Shown here: positions 53,321 through 61,821 of the stretch, one piece after another
Numbering within the stretch: position 1 is the stretch's first letter
Layout: the number at the start of each line of letters is the position of its first letter
DNA from: Planctomycetales bacterium
GTDB lineage: Bacteria; Planctomycetota; Planctomycetia; Planctomycetales; Planctomycetaceae
Direction: 5' to 3'
Length of the DNA: 64,000 nucleotides
Assembly: GCA_026400835.1 (NCBI GenBank)
Contig: JAPLOA010000055.1
Span: 245,574 to 309,573 of the forward strand
Position numbers and translations under genes: made by a program
The notes under the pieces: model-generated
What the model was told of the DNA's origin: nothing
Database searches by the model: none
The model's input: only the letters and a program-made list of their open reading frames with translations

Positions 53321-54559
53321 CTATCCCTGAAACTTGCGAATGATGACAACGGAGTTTATCCCCAACATCCCGAAAGAGTTATTCAGAATGCAATTCACTG
53401 GACCAATTTCCCGAGGCTGATTGATCACAAGATTCGGCAGCGCACATCGTGGGTCAAGGTCGTCGAGATTGATTGTAGCGTGGACAATCCCATCGTCAAA
53501 CGACGGAACGTTGCCCAGCAACTCCAATGCACCGGCTGCTCCCATGGCATGGCCGATGAAACTCTTTGTGTTGTTGATGAACGTTTTGGGGCTGTTCCCG
53601 AACACTCGCCGCAGTGCAGCCGCTTCCTCAATATCGCCCTGTTCCGTCGCGGTTGCATGACTGCTGACAATGTCCACATCTTCCGGACTAATGCCTGCTC
53701 GCTTCATCGCCAAATAAATGCATTCGGCCTGACGATTCGAATCCGGAAGCACGAAGTCCTTGGCGTCCGAATTCATCGCATACCCGATGACTTCAGCATA
53801 AATCTTCGCACCGCGTTTCAATGCATCCGGCAAACGTTCCAGTGTGCAGATGCCGCCGCCTTCCGCGACTACAATCCCGTTGCGATTCCTGTCGAATGGT
53901 CGACAGGCCTTCGTTGGGTCTTCATGAGTTGCCAGAGCACCCTGAGCTGCAAAGCTGGCAAAAATCCCGAAGGTATGAATGCTCTCCGAAACACCACCCG
54001 CAATCGCAAGGTCAACTTCTTTCAGCCGCAGCATCTGCACGGCCTGAATGAACCCCGCATTCCCCGCAGCACAGGCCGCTCCGAGCGTCAAGTGCGGGCC
54101 CGTAATGCCCATATTCAGAGTCACTTCGCCAGCTGAATTATTGGCAACTGTTCGTGGATTATGATGATGAGACCAGACCTTGGTGTCATATTCAAATTTG
54201 GAGATCTCGTAGATCTCATTCTCTGTTTCGACGTTCCCGTGCTCCGTAATTCCAATGTACACGCCTACGTTTTCGCGAGCCACATTGGGCCAGTCAATGC
54301 CCGAGTCCTTTACGGCTTCATTGGCACAATACACAGCAATCGATCCGGCTCGAGTTCCTCGGCGGAGATCTTTTTTCTTCTGATATCGCAGCTCGTCGAA
54401 GTTACAAACGCCAGCCAGAACTGGCCCCATGTAACGGGTTTCGTAATTGACCACACCAGACCTGGCGACCAGCAAATTCTGGCGATACTCGGGCAGACTG
54501 TTCCCATTCGGTGCGGTCAGCCCGACTCCGGTGATGACAATTCGATCCAGGTCCGACAA
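53321..54559 (-). CDS. Beta-ketoacyl-ACP synthase II-type condensing enzyme
   Basis: 412 aa if translation starts at the TTG at 54559, giving LSDLDRIVITGVGLTAPNGN, which matches the normal FabF N-terminus and length; an in-frame ATG at 54628 and a TTG at 54706 are alternatives, so the start is uncertain. Thiolase fold with the Cys-His-His triad: nucleophile in TLGAACAAGNAG, His in VSSHATATEQGD, and KSFIGHAMGAAGALELLG. It condenses malonyl-ACP with an acyl-ACP. First gene of a - strand unit with its own ACP and an FAD desaturase; clusters of this make-up occur in planctomycetes and, in expanded form, in anammox ladderane loci. Confidence 0.88.
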   Translation of the reverse strand: MSDLDRIVITGVGLTAPNGNSLPEYRQNLLVARSGVVNYETRYMGPVLAGVCNFDELRYQKKKDLRRGTRAGSIAVYCANEAVKDSGIDWPNVARENVGVYIGITEHGNVETENEIYEISKFEYDTKVWSHHHNPRTVANNSAGEVTLNMGITGPHLTLGAACAAGNAGFIQAVQMLRLKEVDLAIAGGVSESIHTFGIFASFAAQGALATHEDPTKACRPFDRNRNGIVVAEGGGICTLERLPDALKRGAKIYAEVIGYAMNSDAKDFVLPDSNRQAECIYLAMKRAGISPEDVDIVSSHATATEQGDIEEAAALRRVFGNSPKTFINNTKSFIGHAMGAAGALELLGNVPSFDDGIVHATINLDDLDPRCALPNLVINQPREIGPVNCILNNSFGMLGINSVVIIRKFQG

Positions 54560-54866
54560 AGGAACACCCCAACGCAAGCGGCCAAAAGCAATACTCTGAC
54601 TCTCAACAGGCTCCCAAATCCCGAGCATTCCTGCCCAAAACACCACACCTGCAACGAGAGTCGCTTGACGGTGGGGCAGCGTACAGGGATGCCAGGATCG
54701 TGACAAGCACTGACGAAAGATCCCTGATCTTGCGACGAAATCCCGATCTTTCGACCGGAAGAGCCTGGCTATTCGGAACCTTTTCAGCGCACAGTCATGG
54801 AGGCGTCACTCTTTCAGGCAACCCCGCGACGACTGATCTTCTATTCTACTTCCCGTGGAGAATAGA

Positions 54867-56567
54867 TCACGCCGCGAACGTTTCCAGCTCCGCCTGGCCC
54901 TTGCGAGCACAGAAATCGCCAAACGATTCTGCCCCCTGACGACCAGTTTTGTAGGCCGCCAGCAGAGGTGTCAGTACTGTAACGATCTCTTCAGCCGGCA
55001 CAGAGTCTTTGTAAATAAAGCACAGCCGAGTCCCCTCGGGGTTCCCGCCGAGAAACATCGTGTACTTCCCGACTGATTTTCCGACGAGGCCGATGTCCGG
55101 CGTATAAGGCCGAGCACACCCGTTAGGGCATCCCGTCATGTGTACGGCGATCTTCGATGACTGAAGCCCCAGCTTCGCAATCGCCACATCCAGCCCGTCA
55201 ATAATCCCGGGGAGAGCTCGCTCAGACTCCGTGATCGACAATCCGCAGGTCGGAAATGCCGGACACGCAATCGCGTATCGTCGAAGCAAAGACAGCTCGT
55301 CCGCGCCCTTGATGCCATGCTCGGCCATGATCCGATTGATCTCGGCCCTATCCTTCGGATCAATATCGCACAGAATGACGCTCTGCAGGGCTGTCAGGCG
55401 AGTACTCATGCCGAAACGACGCAGAATCGCGCGGAGACCGGACTTGATCTGAAGCTTGCCTTCGTCCTTAATTCGTCCGTTCTCGATGTTGATGCCGAGA
55501 AACAGTTTGCCATCGCCCTGCTCGTGCCACCCGATGTGATCATCAACGCCGGTCACGTCAGCAGGATGCGGATCAGGCAAACCCTTGCCATAGTACTGTT
55601 CGACCATGGCTTTGAACTTCGGAGTTCCCCAGTCTGAAATCAGGTACTTGAGGCGAGCTCGCTTGCGATCTTCGCGATTGCCGTAATCTCGCTGTACCTT
55701 CACGATGGCTTCGCTGACCGCCACAACCTGGTCCGGAGTCGCAAAGCAGATTCGTTTTGCCAAAGCGGGAAAGGTCTTTTCCGCAGAAGGCGTTCGTCCC
55801 ATGCCGCCGCCAACCAGAACGTTGTAGCCTACGATTGTGCCGTTTTCGACGATCGCCATCAGGCCGAGATCCTGCGTGTAGAGATCGACGCAGTTGTCTT
55901 CCGGAAGCCCAATCGCCATCTTGAATTTGCGAGGCAGATAGCGAGTTCCGTAGATCGGTTCATCGACGGGCTTGAACTCCGTCACGTCGACTTCTTCTCC
56001 GTTGCCATCCTTCAGCCAGATATCAAAATAAGACGTCGTCTTTGGTTTGAAGTGCTCCGCCAACTCCTGAGACAACGCCTGCATCTGTTCATAAACAGCC
56101 GACTTAAACGGCGCCGGGCAGGCCATGACATTGCGGTTCACGTCGCCACAGGCTGCGAAAGTGGTCAGCTTGATCTCGTTAATCGTGCGAATGGATTCCT
56201 TCAGATCATTCTTCAGAACACCATGCAACTGAAACCCCTGACGACTGGTGATTCGCAGCGTGCCATTCGCCAGTTTTTCGCAAAGGTCCAGCTCAGCGAG
56301 AAACTGCTCAGCCGTGACACGACCGCCCGGAATTCGAGTTCGCACCATGCAGGAATACTGCTTGCCCAAAGCCTTGCCGTCTTCACCCTTGGCCTTGCGG
56401 GTGTCGCGGTCATCCTGCAGATACGAGCCATGATGCTTCAGCAGCGTCGCGGCATCATCAGAAAACTCCGGCTTATTGTTCTGCAACTCATCAGCCAAAG
56501 TGCCTCGCAACTGATGAGACGCTTCTTTCAGCAATTCGACTTTGCTGAGCTTCATTTCTTCGGACAT
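54867..56567 (-). CDS. Assimilatory sulfite reductase hemoprotein subunit
   Basis: 566 aa. Siroheme/[4Fe-4S] enzyme that reduces sulfite to sulfide with six electrons for cysteine synthesis. Cluster cysteines are in CPAFPTCGLSITESERALPG (C-x5-C) and HMTGCPNGCARPY (C-x3-C), the pattern of CysI/Sir. Other family blocks: KQYSCMVRTRIPGGRVTAEQ, ITSRQGFQLHGVLK, ACGDVNRNVMACPAP and YNVLVGGGMGRTPSAEKTFP. No flavoprotein CysJ is adjacent, so the electron donor could be a remote CysJ or ferredoxin. Monocistronic. Confidence 0.93.
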   Translation of the reverse strand: MSEEMKLSKVELLKEASHQLRGTLADELQNNKPEFSDDAATLLKHHGSYLQDDRDTRKAKGEDGKALGKQYSCMVRTRIPGGRVTAEQFLAELDLCEKLANGTLRITSRQGFQLHGVLKNDLKESIRTINEIKLTTFAACGDVNRNVMACPAPFKSAVYEQMQALSQELAEHFKPKTTSYFDIWLKDGNGEEVDVTEFKPVDEPIYGTRYLPRKFKMAIGLPEDNCVDLYTQDLGLMAIVENGTIVGYNVLVGGGMGRTPSAEKTFPALAKRICFATPDQVVAVSEAIVKVQRDYGNREDRKRARLKYLISDWGTPKFKAMVEQYYGKGLPDPHPADVTGVDDHIGWHEQGDGKLFLGINIENGRIKDEGKLQIKSGLRAILRRFGMSTRLTALQSVILCDIDPKDRAEINRIMAEHGIKGADELSLLRRYAIACPAFPTCGLSITESERALPGIIDGLDVAIAKLGLQSSKIAVHMTGCPNGCARPYTPDIGLVGKSVGKYTMFLGGNPEGTRLCFIYKDSVPAEEIVTVLTPLLAAYKTGRQGAESFGDFCARKGQAELETFAA

Positions 56568-56941
56568 CGCGGTACTTTTCCGGCGGAATTCTTAAATCAG
56601 GAGCCTGACGACGGTTGCCATCCGAGCACTCCCCGGTGGCCTTTCAGTGCCTCAAGCAAAACCGTATAACGAACGAAACACGGTATGTGAGGATAGACAC
56701 AGGCGACCGAGTATAGAGCGAGCCGTTTTTCTTGAACAGTGGTAGAGCGGCCGACATTCCCAGCGAGCGGAATCCCCCATGTTTTCAAGAGGATATCCTT
56801 CGAACGGTGTGCGTTGTCGGTAGCCGCATGCGTGAGAATTCGGATGTCTTCCAGGGCGAAGCCCCGAATTCTCACGAATCCCGCTACAGAGAAGCACAGG
56901 ACGCCGACCCCGCGCAGTAGAACTCCGCAATCTCAACAGGC
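56568..56941. repeat. Spacer with a 13-bp-arm hairpin
   Basis: Inverted repeat CGTGAGAATTCGG (56831-56843) and CCGAATTCTCACG (56864-56876) with a 20-base loop. It lies in a 370-base spacer upstream of the sulfite reductase and downstream of the thioesterase, both on the - strand. No T-run; probably another dispersed palindrome. No gene is supported in the spacer. Confidence 0.6.
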
Positions 56942-57406
56942 TCAAAAAGCAGCCATCGACCCTTCAAACAGCTTGCGAAGTTCTTCTGGAATTCGAGTCA
57001 CTCTCTGAGCGTCGTAATCATAAATCACGATCACTGAATGCCCTTCGGCAGCGACCTGCATCTGCTGACGGCTCAACAACGCATGCCCAATGTCCGCACT
57101 GGACCGGCCAACACGAGTAATCCTCGAGCCGATGTAAACGGTATCCGGAAAATGCAACTGCCGTCGATAGTCACATTTGATCGAAGCCAGAATTGGCCCC
57201 AGCCCCTTACCGGACATCGTTACCGCGGTCGGGAAGTGGTCCAGCAGTTCAATTCGAGCCGACTCGAACCAACGGAAGTACACAACGTTGTTCACGTGCC
57301 CAAACGAATCCTGATCGCCCCACTGCACGGGCAACGCAGTAATCGTGGTGTAATCCTTTAACGACAGCTTGACATCATCCGGAATCAGGAACGGCTCGCT
57401 CGACAT
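56942..57406 (-). CDS. Hotdog-fold acyl-CoA thioesterase (FadM/YbgC type)
   Basis: 154 aa. Hallmark LPVQWGDQDSFGHVNNVVYF, with the catalytic Asp and the HVNN loop, followed by RWFESARIELLDHF; then LGPILASIKCDYRRQLHFPD, YIGSRITRVGRSSADIGHAL and VIVIYDYDAQRVTRIPEELR. The family hydrolyses acyl-CoA or acyl-ACP thioesters in the cytoplasm. It starts six bases after the stop of the upstream membrane-protein gene and is probably co-transcribed with it; the chain length it prefers cannot be told. Confidence 0.88.
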   Translation of the reverse strand: MSSEPFLIPDDVKLSLKDYTTITALPVQWGDQDSFGHVNNVVYFRWFESARIELLDHFPTAVTMSGKGLGPILASIKCDYRRQLHFPDTVYIGSRITRVGRSSADIGHALLSRQQMQVAAEGHSVIVIYDYDAQRVTRIPEELRKLFEGSMAAF

Positions 57407-57412
57407 CTGACA

Positions 57413-57904
57413 CTATTCCTTTGGCGCGCTCTCGCTCGCTGGCGGCGATACGACAACCTTTGCTTTAGCATTGTCTCGCACTTTCACAACGCCGCTCATC
57501 GCGATGATCAGCGACGAAAGCAACAGCACGACAGCCGTCCATTTGCCGGAATTGTCGCGAAACTTCTGAGTTCCCGCGGAGCGACCCACCAGAGCCGATG
57601 CAAAGAAGAAGACCACGAATGCCAGAATGATTTTCGTTCCGATCAGACCATGATAAAGCCCGTCACCTTTATGCATTGGCATCGAGCGGAAGTAGTTGAA
57701 GAATCCGGACAGAAGCAGCAAAGCAATTCCGCCGTGGACGAACTTCTTCCAGCGGTTTCGAATCGCCTGAACCAGCTCCGGAGATTGCCCCTGCAGAACC
57801 GGACCAGCAACAAACTTCATGAAGCTGGTTCCACCCACGAGCACGATTGCAGTGCCCACGTGAATCCAACGAGACAACACGGCCAACACCAGATCCATAT
57901 CCAT
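57413..57904 (-). CDS. Small four-helix membrane protein (DUF2269/CopD-like)
   Basis: 163 aa. Four hydrophobic helices at about 5-30 (LAVLSRWIHVGTAIVLVGG), 52-72 (FVHGGIALLLLSGFFNYFR), 83-105 (LIGTKIILAFVVFFFASALV) and 120-142 (WTAVVLLLSSLIIAMSGVVK). Conserved His in SRWIHVGT and FVHGG resemble haem- or copper-ligand positions of CopD/DUF2269-type proteins. The tail is Pro/Ser/Ala-rich and probably cytoplasmic. Likely paired with the thioesterase gene that follows; substrate or cofactor unknown. Confidence 0.7.
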   Translation of the reverse strand: MDMDLVLAVLSRWIHVGTAIVLVGGTSFMKFVAGPVLQGQSPELVQAIRNRWKKFVHGGIALLLLSGFFNYFRSMPMHKGDGLYHGLIGTKIILAFVVFFFASALVGRSAGTQKFRDNSGKWTAVVLLLSSLIIAMSGVVKVRDNAKAKVVVSPPASESAPKE

Positions 57905-58241
57905 TCGAAAACCTTCTGCACAGCAGGAAACGCGACCGAGAATTCTTCAACCTGCGGAAATCCTAGACGCCATCCCCACAGATGCGAACCAACGCGGTCC
58001 ATGACTGTTCAGTTTTCTGGAGTTTGGCGACACCCCAACAAAGCGGACCACGGAGTCCAAAACATCTGCCGCACTCTCTGCCTTCTCTTGACCTGAATTT
58101 TGCAATCTCAAGTAATCATTAACCATTCCCCGCTCGTCGCCACTCCCCATCCCTCGAACCTTTGCGTCTCCGCGCCTTTGCGTGCCAACCACTCACCTTG
58201 CCGTCGATTTTGCAATCTCCAATCTCCAATCCCTCACTTCA
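57905..58241. other. Spacer left of the integron integrase
   Basis: About 335 bases. One single-armed copy of the TTTGCGTC-type repeat lies at 58158-58186 (CCTTTGCGTCTCCGCGCCTT, then TGCGTG), the same family as around the GxxExxY gene. No gene or terminator is convincing; this is the outer boundary of the integron. Confidence 0.5.
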
Positions 58242-59609
58242 CTAAAGCCGATCCAGCGGACTCTTCACGCCGAGCGGTCCCTTCTGCAAGACATGAGTAT
58301 AAATCATCGTCGTACTCACATCGGCATGTCCCAACAACTCCTGCACCGTGCGAATATCCGACCCTGCCTCCAGCAGATGAGTCGCGAAACTGTGCCGCAA
58401 CGTATGCGGAGTCACTCGTTTCGCCACGCCCGCCAATTTTGTCGCTCGAGTCAAAGCGTGCTGAAAAACAGACTCGTGCATGTGATGTCGGTGAACCGTT
58501 CCGTCGTGAGGATCTTTCGAAAGCTTCGACGCCGGAAAAACAAACTGCCATTCCAATTGAGCCGCAGCATTCGGAGCTTTTCGAGCCATCGCGTACGGCA
58601 GCCACACGGAACCGAATCCTTCGGCAGCGTCCTGAGAATGCGTTTGCGCAACCAATTCGAGTTGCAGCCGAAGAGCAGGGATTGCCGCCTCCGGAAGCAA
58701 AGTCACTCGATCCTTCGCCCCCTTGCCATCTCGAATAACCAACTGTCGCCGATCGAGATCCACGTCTTTGACACGCAGCCTCAGGCCTTCATAGTGCCGG
58801 AGCCCACCACCGTAGAGAAGTTGCCCAAACAGCAATGGAACTCCCCGCATTTGACGCAACACGGACGTGACTTCTGTTTGCGACAACACAACCGGCACTC
58901 GTTCGGGCTTCTTTGCTCGTTCCGCATCGAGATAGGGGAATTCGCGTTGCATCACATCGCGAAACAAGAACAGTAGCGCATTAAAGGCTTGATTCTGAGT
59001 GCTCGCCGCGACCTTTCCTCGCACGGCAAGATCACTCAGGAATTCCTTGAGTTCGCTCTCTGTTATTCCGGAGGAAACCTTCTCCCACCCGCCGACGAAT
59101 TGAGCAAACCGACAGGCCCAGCCTGTATAGGACCGCTCGCTGCGAGCCGCATAGTGCCGTCGCCGCATCTGTTTCCGCATCTCCTGCAAGAGTGCGGGTT
59201 CGTTGGGATCGATTTGTCCCACCAGCATTTTGTCATCATTCACCTCGATGTGGGTCGAGTCCGATTTTGGAACATGGTTTCGGGGGGATCGCTCTGACGA
59301 ATCCTCGCGAGCAGCCAGTTCTTCGAGCTTTGTGCGGAACGGGGATAGATCGGGCTCAGAGGTCTTGCTCACAGATTTTTGATAGAATTCCAGAGACCGG
59401 ACCACCTGCAATCGTGTGAAGGCTTTCTTCCCTGAGTCGCGAAGAGATCGCAGGAGTTGCAGCAAGGGTTCAGCACGAATCTCGATCGTGACAGCATCGA
59501 GTTGTCCCGTCCACTTTACATATCGCTCGAACCAATGAGGAAACCACTTTGCTTCTGACTCTGAGAGGCCACCTGACTTGACCGCAGCTGCAAACTTCCG
59601 AATCGACAT
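58242..59609 (-). CDS. intI: Integron integrase with N-terminal extension
   Basis: 455 aa from the ATG at 59609 (GGAG six bases upstream). Tyrosine recombinase with catalytic Arg271 ([12 protein letters not shown]), Lys299 (GKGAKDR), His402/Arg405 ([16 protein letters not shown]), His428 ([10 protein letters not shown]) and nucleophile Tyr437 (MIYTHV). Residues 344-386 hold the integron-specific insertion ([18 protein letters not shown], then [15 protein letters not shown]) needed to bind folded attC DNA, which separates IntI from XerC/D. The normal core-binding domain starts near residue 139; the first ~135 residues are an extension that itself looks like a diverged core-binding domain ([24 protein letters not shown]). 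No frameshift, so it is likely active. Confidence 0.95.
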   Translation of the reverse strand: MSIRKFAAAVKSGGLSESEAKWFPHWFERYVKWTGQLDAVTIEIRAEPLLQLLRSLRDSGKKAFTRLQVVRSLEFYQKSVSKTSEPDLSPFRTKLEELAAREDSSERSPRNHVPKSDSTHIEVNDDKMLVGQIDPNEPALLQEMRKQMRRRHYAARSERSYTGWACRFAQFVGGWEKVSSGITESELKEFLSDLAVRGKVAASTQNQAFNALLFLFRDVMQREFPYLDAERAKKPERVPVVLSQTEVTSVLRQMRGVPLLFGQLLYGGGLRHYEGLRLRVKDVDLDRRQLVIRDGKGAKDRVTLLPEAAIPALRLQLELVAQTHSQDAAEGFGSVWLPYAMARKAPNAAAQLEWQFVFPASKLSKDPHDGTVHRHHMHESVFQHALTRATKLAGVAKRVTPHTLRHSFATHLLEAGSDIRTVQELLGHADVSTTMIYTHVLQKGPLGVKSPLDRL

Positions 59610-59732
59610 GGAGCACTCCATGGGAGCTAACGACTTGACACCCTTACGCCGGAGGGATATCATGATCGCGTGGAACAACAAGTCAATATTGGAATACCCC
59701 AGAAAAACGAGTGCTATTCGCGAATGATCTGA

Positions 59733-59761
59733 GGCACAGGTTGTTTGCCTTTCAGTATAAT
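59733..59761 (+). promoter_or_regulatory. Candidate cassette promoter Pc
   Basis: A perfect -10 box TATAAT at 59756-59761 with a weak -35 candidate (GGCACA, 17-bp spacing) points towards the cassettes. Predicted start near 59768, about 25 bases before the attI recombination point, the classical position for Pc. Confidence 0.6.
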
Positions 59762-59799
59762 GGTATCACGCGCTTTTCAGTGTTAATTCAAAGTTCTGC
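59762..59799 (+). other. attI recombination site
   Basis: The core GTTCTGC at 59793-59799 is the exact reverse complement of R'' (GCAGAAC) of the first cassette's attC, which fixes the crossover between G59793 and T59794. It is preceded by TAATTCAAAG, close to the CAAAGTTAG junction of known attI sites. Outer limits of attI are not defined by sequence alone. Confidence 0.85.
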
Positions 59800-59838
59800 C
59801 ACAAGAATCCCAATTCTCTTTCAACTGCAGCCTTTGCT

Positions 59839-60429
59839 ATGCCTGGTGTAATACAAACACTATTCGGTTTCTCTGTCCCACACGGAAGACTCCCCGAATG
59901 CATCGCGTCGCTGCAAGACGCCATGCGTGCAATGAAAGAAACACGATACCACCCTGTAGTCGATCTTGATTTTCTTCATCACCTTGACGATGCGTCTCAG
60001 CTTATTGTCGATTTCTACCATGCCTGTTCCGAGAAGCGACCGCTTGGTGCCATGTATTTCGAGATGAATGGTTTTACAGTCAATCCTGATCGTTGGTACT
60101 TCAACGGCTTTGGATACAACCAGAGCGGTGATATCTGGGATCTGACATGGAACACAGATTGGCTCAATCCATGGGACGCGGAAACCGAAGATTTCACTCT
60201 TACAGGAATGGAAACCGTCCAAAGTGCTTTCGCAGATTTATATTGCGATGATCAACAACCACTGAGTGTCCAAGTTGCAGGCGAAGTTGCCGAACATTTG
60301 ATTGTCGCTCGATTCAACGAACTTATTTGTGCTGCCCATCGTGTCGCCAAAGAGTCGTGTCCAAAGCTTGAGGGCTTTCCGATTTTGTCTACAGCGCACG
60401 AGTGGGACATGCTCTGCCCTTCACAGTAG
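59839..60429 (+). CDS. Cassette 1: unknown 196-aa protein
   Basis: 196 aa, ATG 45 bases after the attI crossover, hence first in line for Pc. No domain recognised. It looks soluble and cytoplasmic: LDFLHHLDDASQLIVDFYHA helix, then a Trp/Asn/Asp-rich beta stretch (RWYFNGFGYNQSGDIWDLTW, NTDWLNPWDAETEDFTLTGM), then helices (EVAEHLIVARFNELICAAHR). The Trp-rich central part resembles small immunity- or SMI1-like folds only superficially. The stop precedes the attC, so the coding sequence is complete. Confidence 0.8.
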   Translation: MPGVIQTLFGFSVPHGRLPECIASLQDAMRAMKETRYHPVVDLDFLHHLDDASQLIVDFYHACSEKRPLGAMYFEMNGFTVNPDRWYFNGFGYNQSGDIWDLTWNTDWLNPWDAETEDFTLTGMETVQSAFADLYCDDQQPLSVQVAGEVAEHLIVARFNELICAAHRVAKESCPKLEGFPILSTAHEWDMLCPSQ

Positions 60430-60449
60430 CTAGCATTGCCAATAATGTT

Positions 60450-60542
60450 GCAGAACAAAGCGATGCACGCCGAGTTGCGGTGGTTTGTTTTTCACACTTT
60501 ACAGCGTCGCTCGCCGCAACCGGGTGATCGCGGTCGTTCGCT
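60450..60542 (+). other. attC site of cassette 1
   Basis: 93 nt from R'' GCAGAAC (60450-60456) to R' GTTCGCT (60536-60542). L'' GCGATGCA pairs with L' TGATCGC leaving one extrahelical base; the arms GAGTTGCGG and CCGCAACC pair too. Crossover between G60536 and T60537. Confidence 0.92.
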
Positions 60543-60558
60543 GCAACAGAAGTGGTCC

Positions 60559-61185
60559 ATGACGGAACCAATCGAAACCGTACGGCAACATATTGCGTGC
60601 TCATACGCAAATTTGGCTCGTGCGCATTCCGCTGTCGAATCTGGCCTGCATTCATACTCTCGCACGCATCACATGATTCGTGCTCGTTTATTCAAGGGAC
60701 TGTCCACCGGCACAATGAGCATGCGATCGCTTTACGATGACGAAAAAGTCAAACTCAACGCGCCAAAGGCCTGTTGCTACTGTGGTGCCACAGGCGCACT
60801 GACGATTGATCATCTCATTCCAAAGATTAAAGGCGGTACTGACTACGCGGACAATCTGGTATGGGCGTGTCAGTCGTGCAATAGCTCCAAAAGCGACATC
60901 GACCTGATGGAATGGTGTAAATCAAAGCACACCTTTCCTTCGCTGTTGCTGTTGCGTCGCTATACAAAACTGGTTGCCAGATATTGTGAGCAACACGAAC
61001 TTCTTGACGCACTATTGATTGATGTTCAACAAAGAACGCTGCCCTTTCGGCTGGATTTGCTACCATACAGTTTCCCGGCATTGAATTCCTTGGTACTTTG
61101 GGTGTCAGCCATCGAATCGCAATCGCAAGTCGCAGAAGGCAGCGAACAAAGCGGTGAACCGGAGTTGCCGTTGACGCTGTCTTGA
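60559..61185 (+). CDS. Cassette 2: HNH endonuclease-domain protein
   Basis: 208 aa from the ATG at 60559, 22 bases after the cassette boundary. HNH (beta-beta-alpha metal) core at residues 71-120: CCYCGATG, LTIDHLIPKIKGGTDYADNL, WACQSCNSSKSD, with paired CxxC zinc knuckles, the DH dyad and the final N/H positions expected of a DNA-nicking or cutting nuclease. The N-terminal 70 residues are helical with no recognised domain, and the last ~20 residues run into the attC, as often seen in cassettes. May be a defence nuclease; that is inference. Confidence 0.9.
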   Translation: MTEPIETVRQHIACSYANLARAHSAVESGLHSYSRTHHMIRARLFKGLSTGTMSMRSLYDDEKVKLNAPKACCYCGATGALTIDHLIPKIKGGTDYADNLVWACQSCNSSKSDIDLMEWCKSKHTFPSLLLLRRYTKLVARYCEQHELLDALLIDVQQRTLPFRLDLLPYSFPALNSLVLWVSAIESQSQVAEGSEQSGEPELPLTLS

Positions 61186-61231
61186 AATGGAAAATTCCTC
61201 GCGGCAACACCGGTTACCGCAGTCGTTATGC
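61141..61231 (+). other. attC site of cassette 2
   Basis: 91 nt from R'' AGCGAAC (61141-61147) to R' GTTATGC (61225-61231). L'' GCGGTGAA and L' TTACCGC pair with one extrahelical base. R'' is the reverse complement of GTTCGCT, the 5' boundary of this cassette. The HNH stop codon lies inside the site. Confidence 0.92.
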
Positions 61232-61308
61232 CGGGGAAAACGAATTCGTCCGTCAGCTCATAGTCGTTCACAAATGAACCGTCGTTCGGAAATGAAAGCA
61301 TTGCAAGT

Positions 61309-61545
61309 ATGCAGATGTCGAATGGTGTGATTTCTGGAAACAATAGATCTGGCCACCTTCTTGCGGATGGCCACAAAAGATCACTTGCTGCAAACAAGGA
61401 AGGAATTCGAAAAGAGGTGCTCGCTGAGTATAGCGACGAATTGAGAGCGGCCGGGTGGTTTCATCGTTTATTGATCAGACGGCGTATCCGAATAGAAATC
61501 AAAAGACGCCTCAGCTTTGTGGCACCGATCGATGCGAACTATTGA
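61309..61545 (+). CDS. Cassette 3: 78-aa basic helical protein
   Basis: 78 aa, no strong ribosome binding site. After a polar start (MQMSNGVISGNNRSGHLLAD) comes an amphipathic basic helix pair: EGIRKEVLAEYSDELRAAGW and FHRLLIRRRIRIEIKRRLSF. The pattern 'EVxAEY..EL..AG.......RRRI..EI.RRL' is one I associate with small conserved proteins of planctomycetes; function unknown. The 180 bases between its stop and the attC (61546-61728) show no further gene. Confidence 0.6.
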   Translation: MQMSNGVISGNNRSGHLLADGHKRSLAANKEGIRKEVLAEYSDELRAAGWFHRLLIRRRIRIEIKRRLSFVAPIDANY

Positions 61546-61728
61546 CCAGCATGTCAATCGTAAACCCAGATAGAGCGTTTCGTCACGATGCAAATGGCGA
61601 TCTTTTATCTTGATGTCAATTCCGATGGCTGCAGAATGACAGCCGCACGTGTGACTGACTGCAGCAGTTCGCAGTGTTGAAGAACGAAGTAGCGTTGTTG
61701 CAGATCATTCCCTGTAAGGCGAAGAACG

Positions 61729-61821
61729 GCATAACAAAGCGTTGCACCGGAGTTGCGGCCGGGGGTTTTTCTGTTTTTCCACCACCCACGGGCCCCAACC
61801 CGGTGAACGCCGTCGTTATAC
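61729..61821 (+). other. attC site of cassette 3
   Basis: 93 nt from R'' GCATAAC (61729-61735) to R' GTTATAC (61815-61821). L'' GCGTTGCA and L' TGAACGC pair with one extrahelical base. R'' is the reverse complement of GTTATGC, the boundary at which this cassette starts. Confidence 0.93.

Noticed and set aside
54560..54706. Longer N-terminus of the ketosynthase (TTG start at 54706)
   Set aside because: The added residues do not look like the family and the length then exceeds normal FabF; start kept at 54559, with uncertainty stated.
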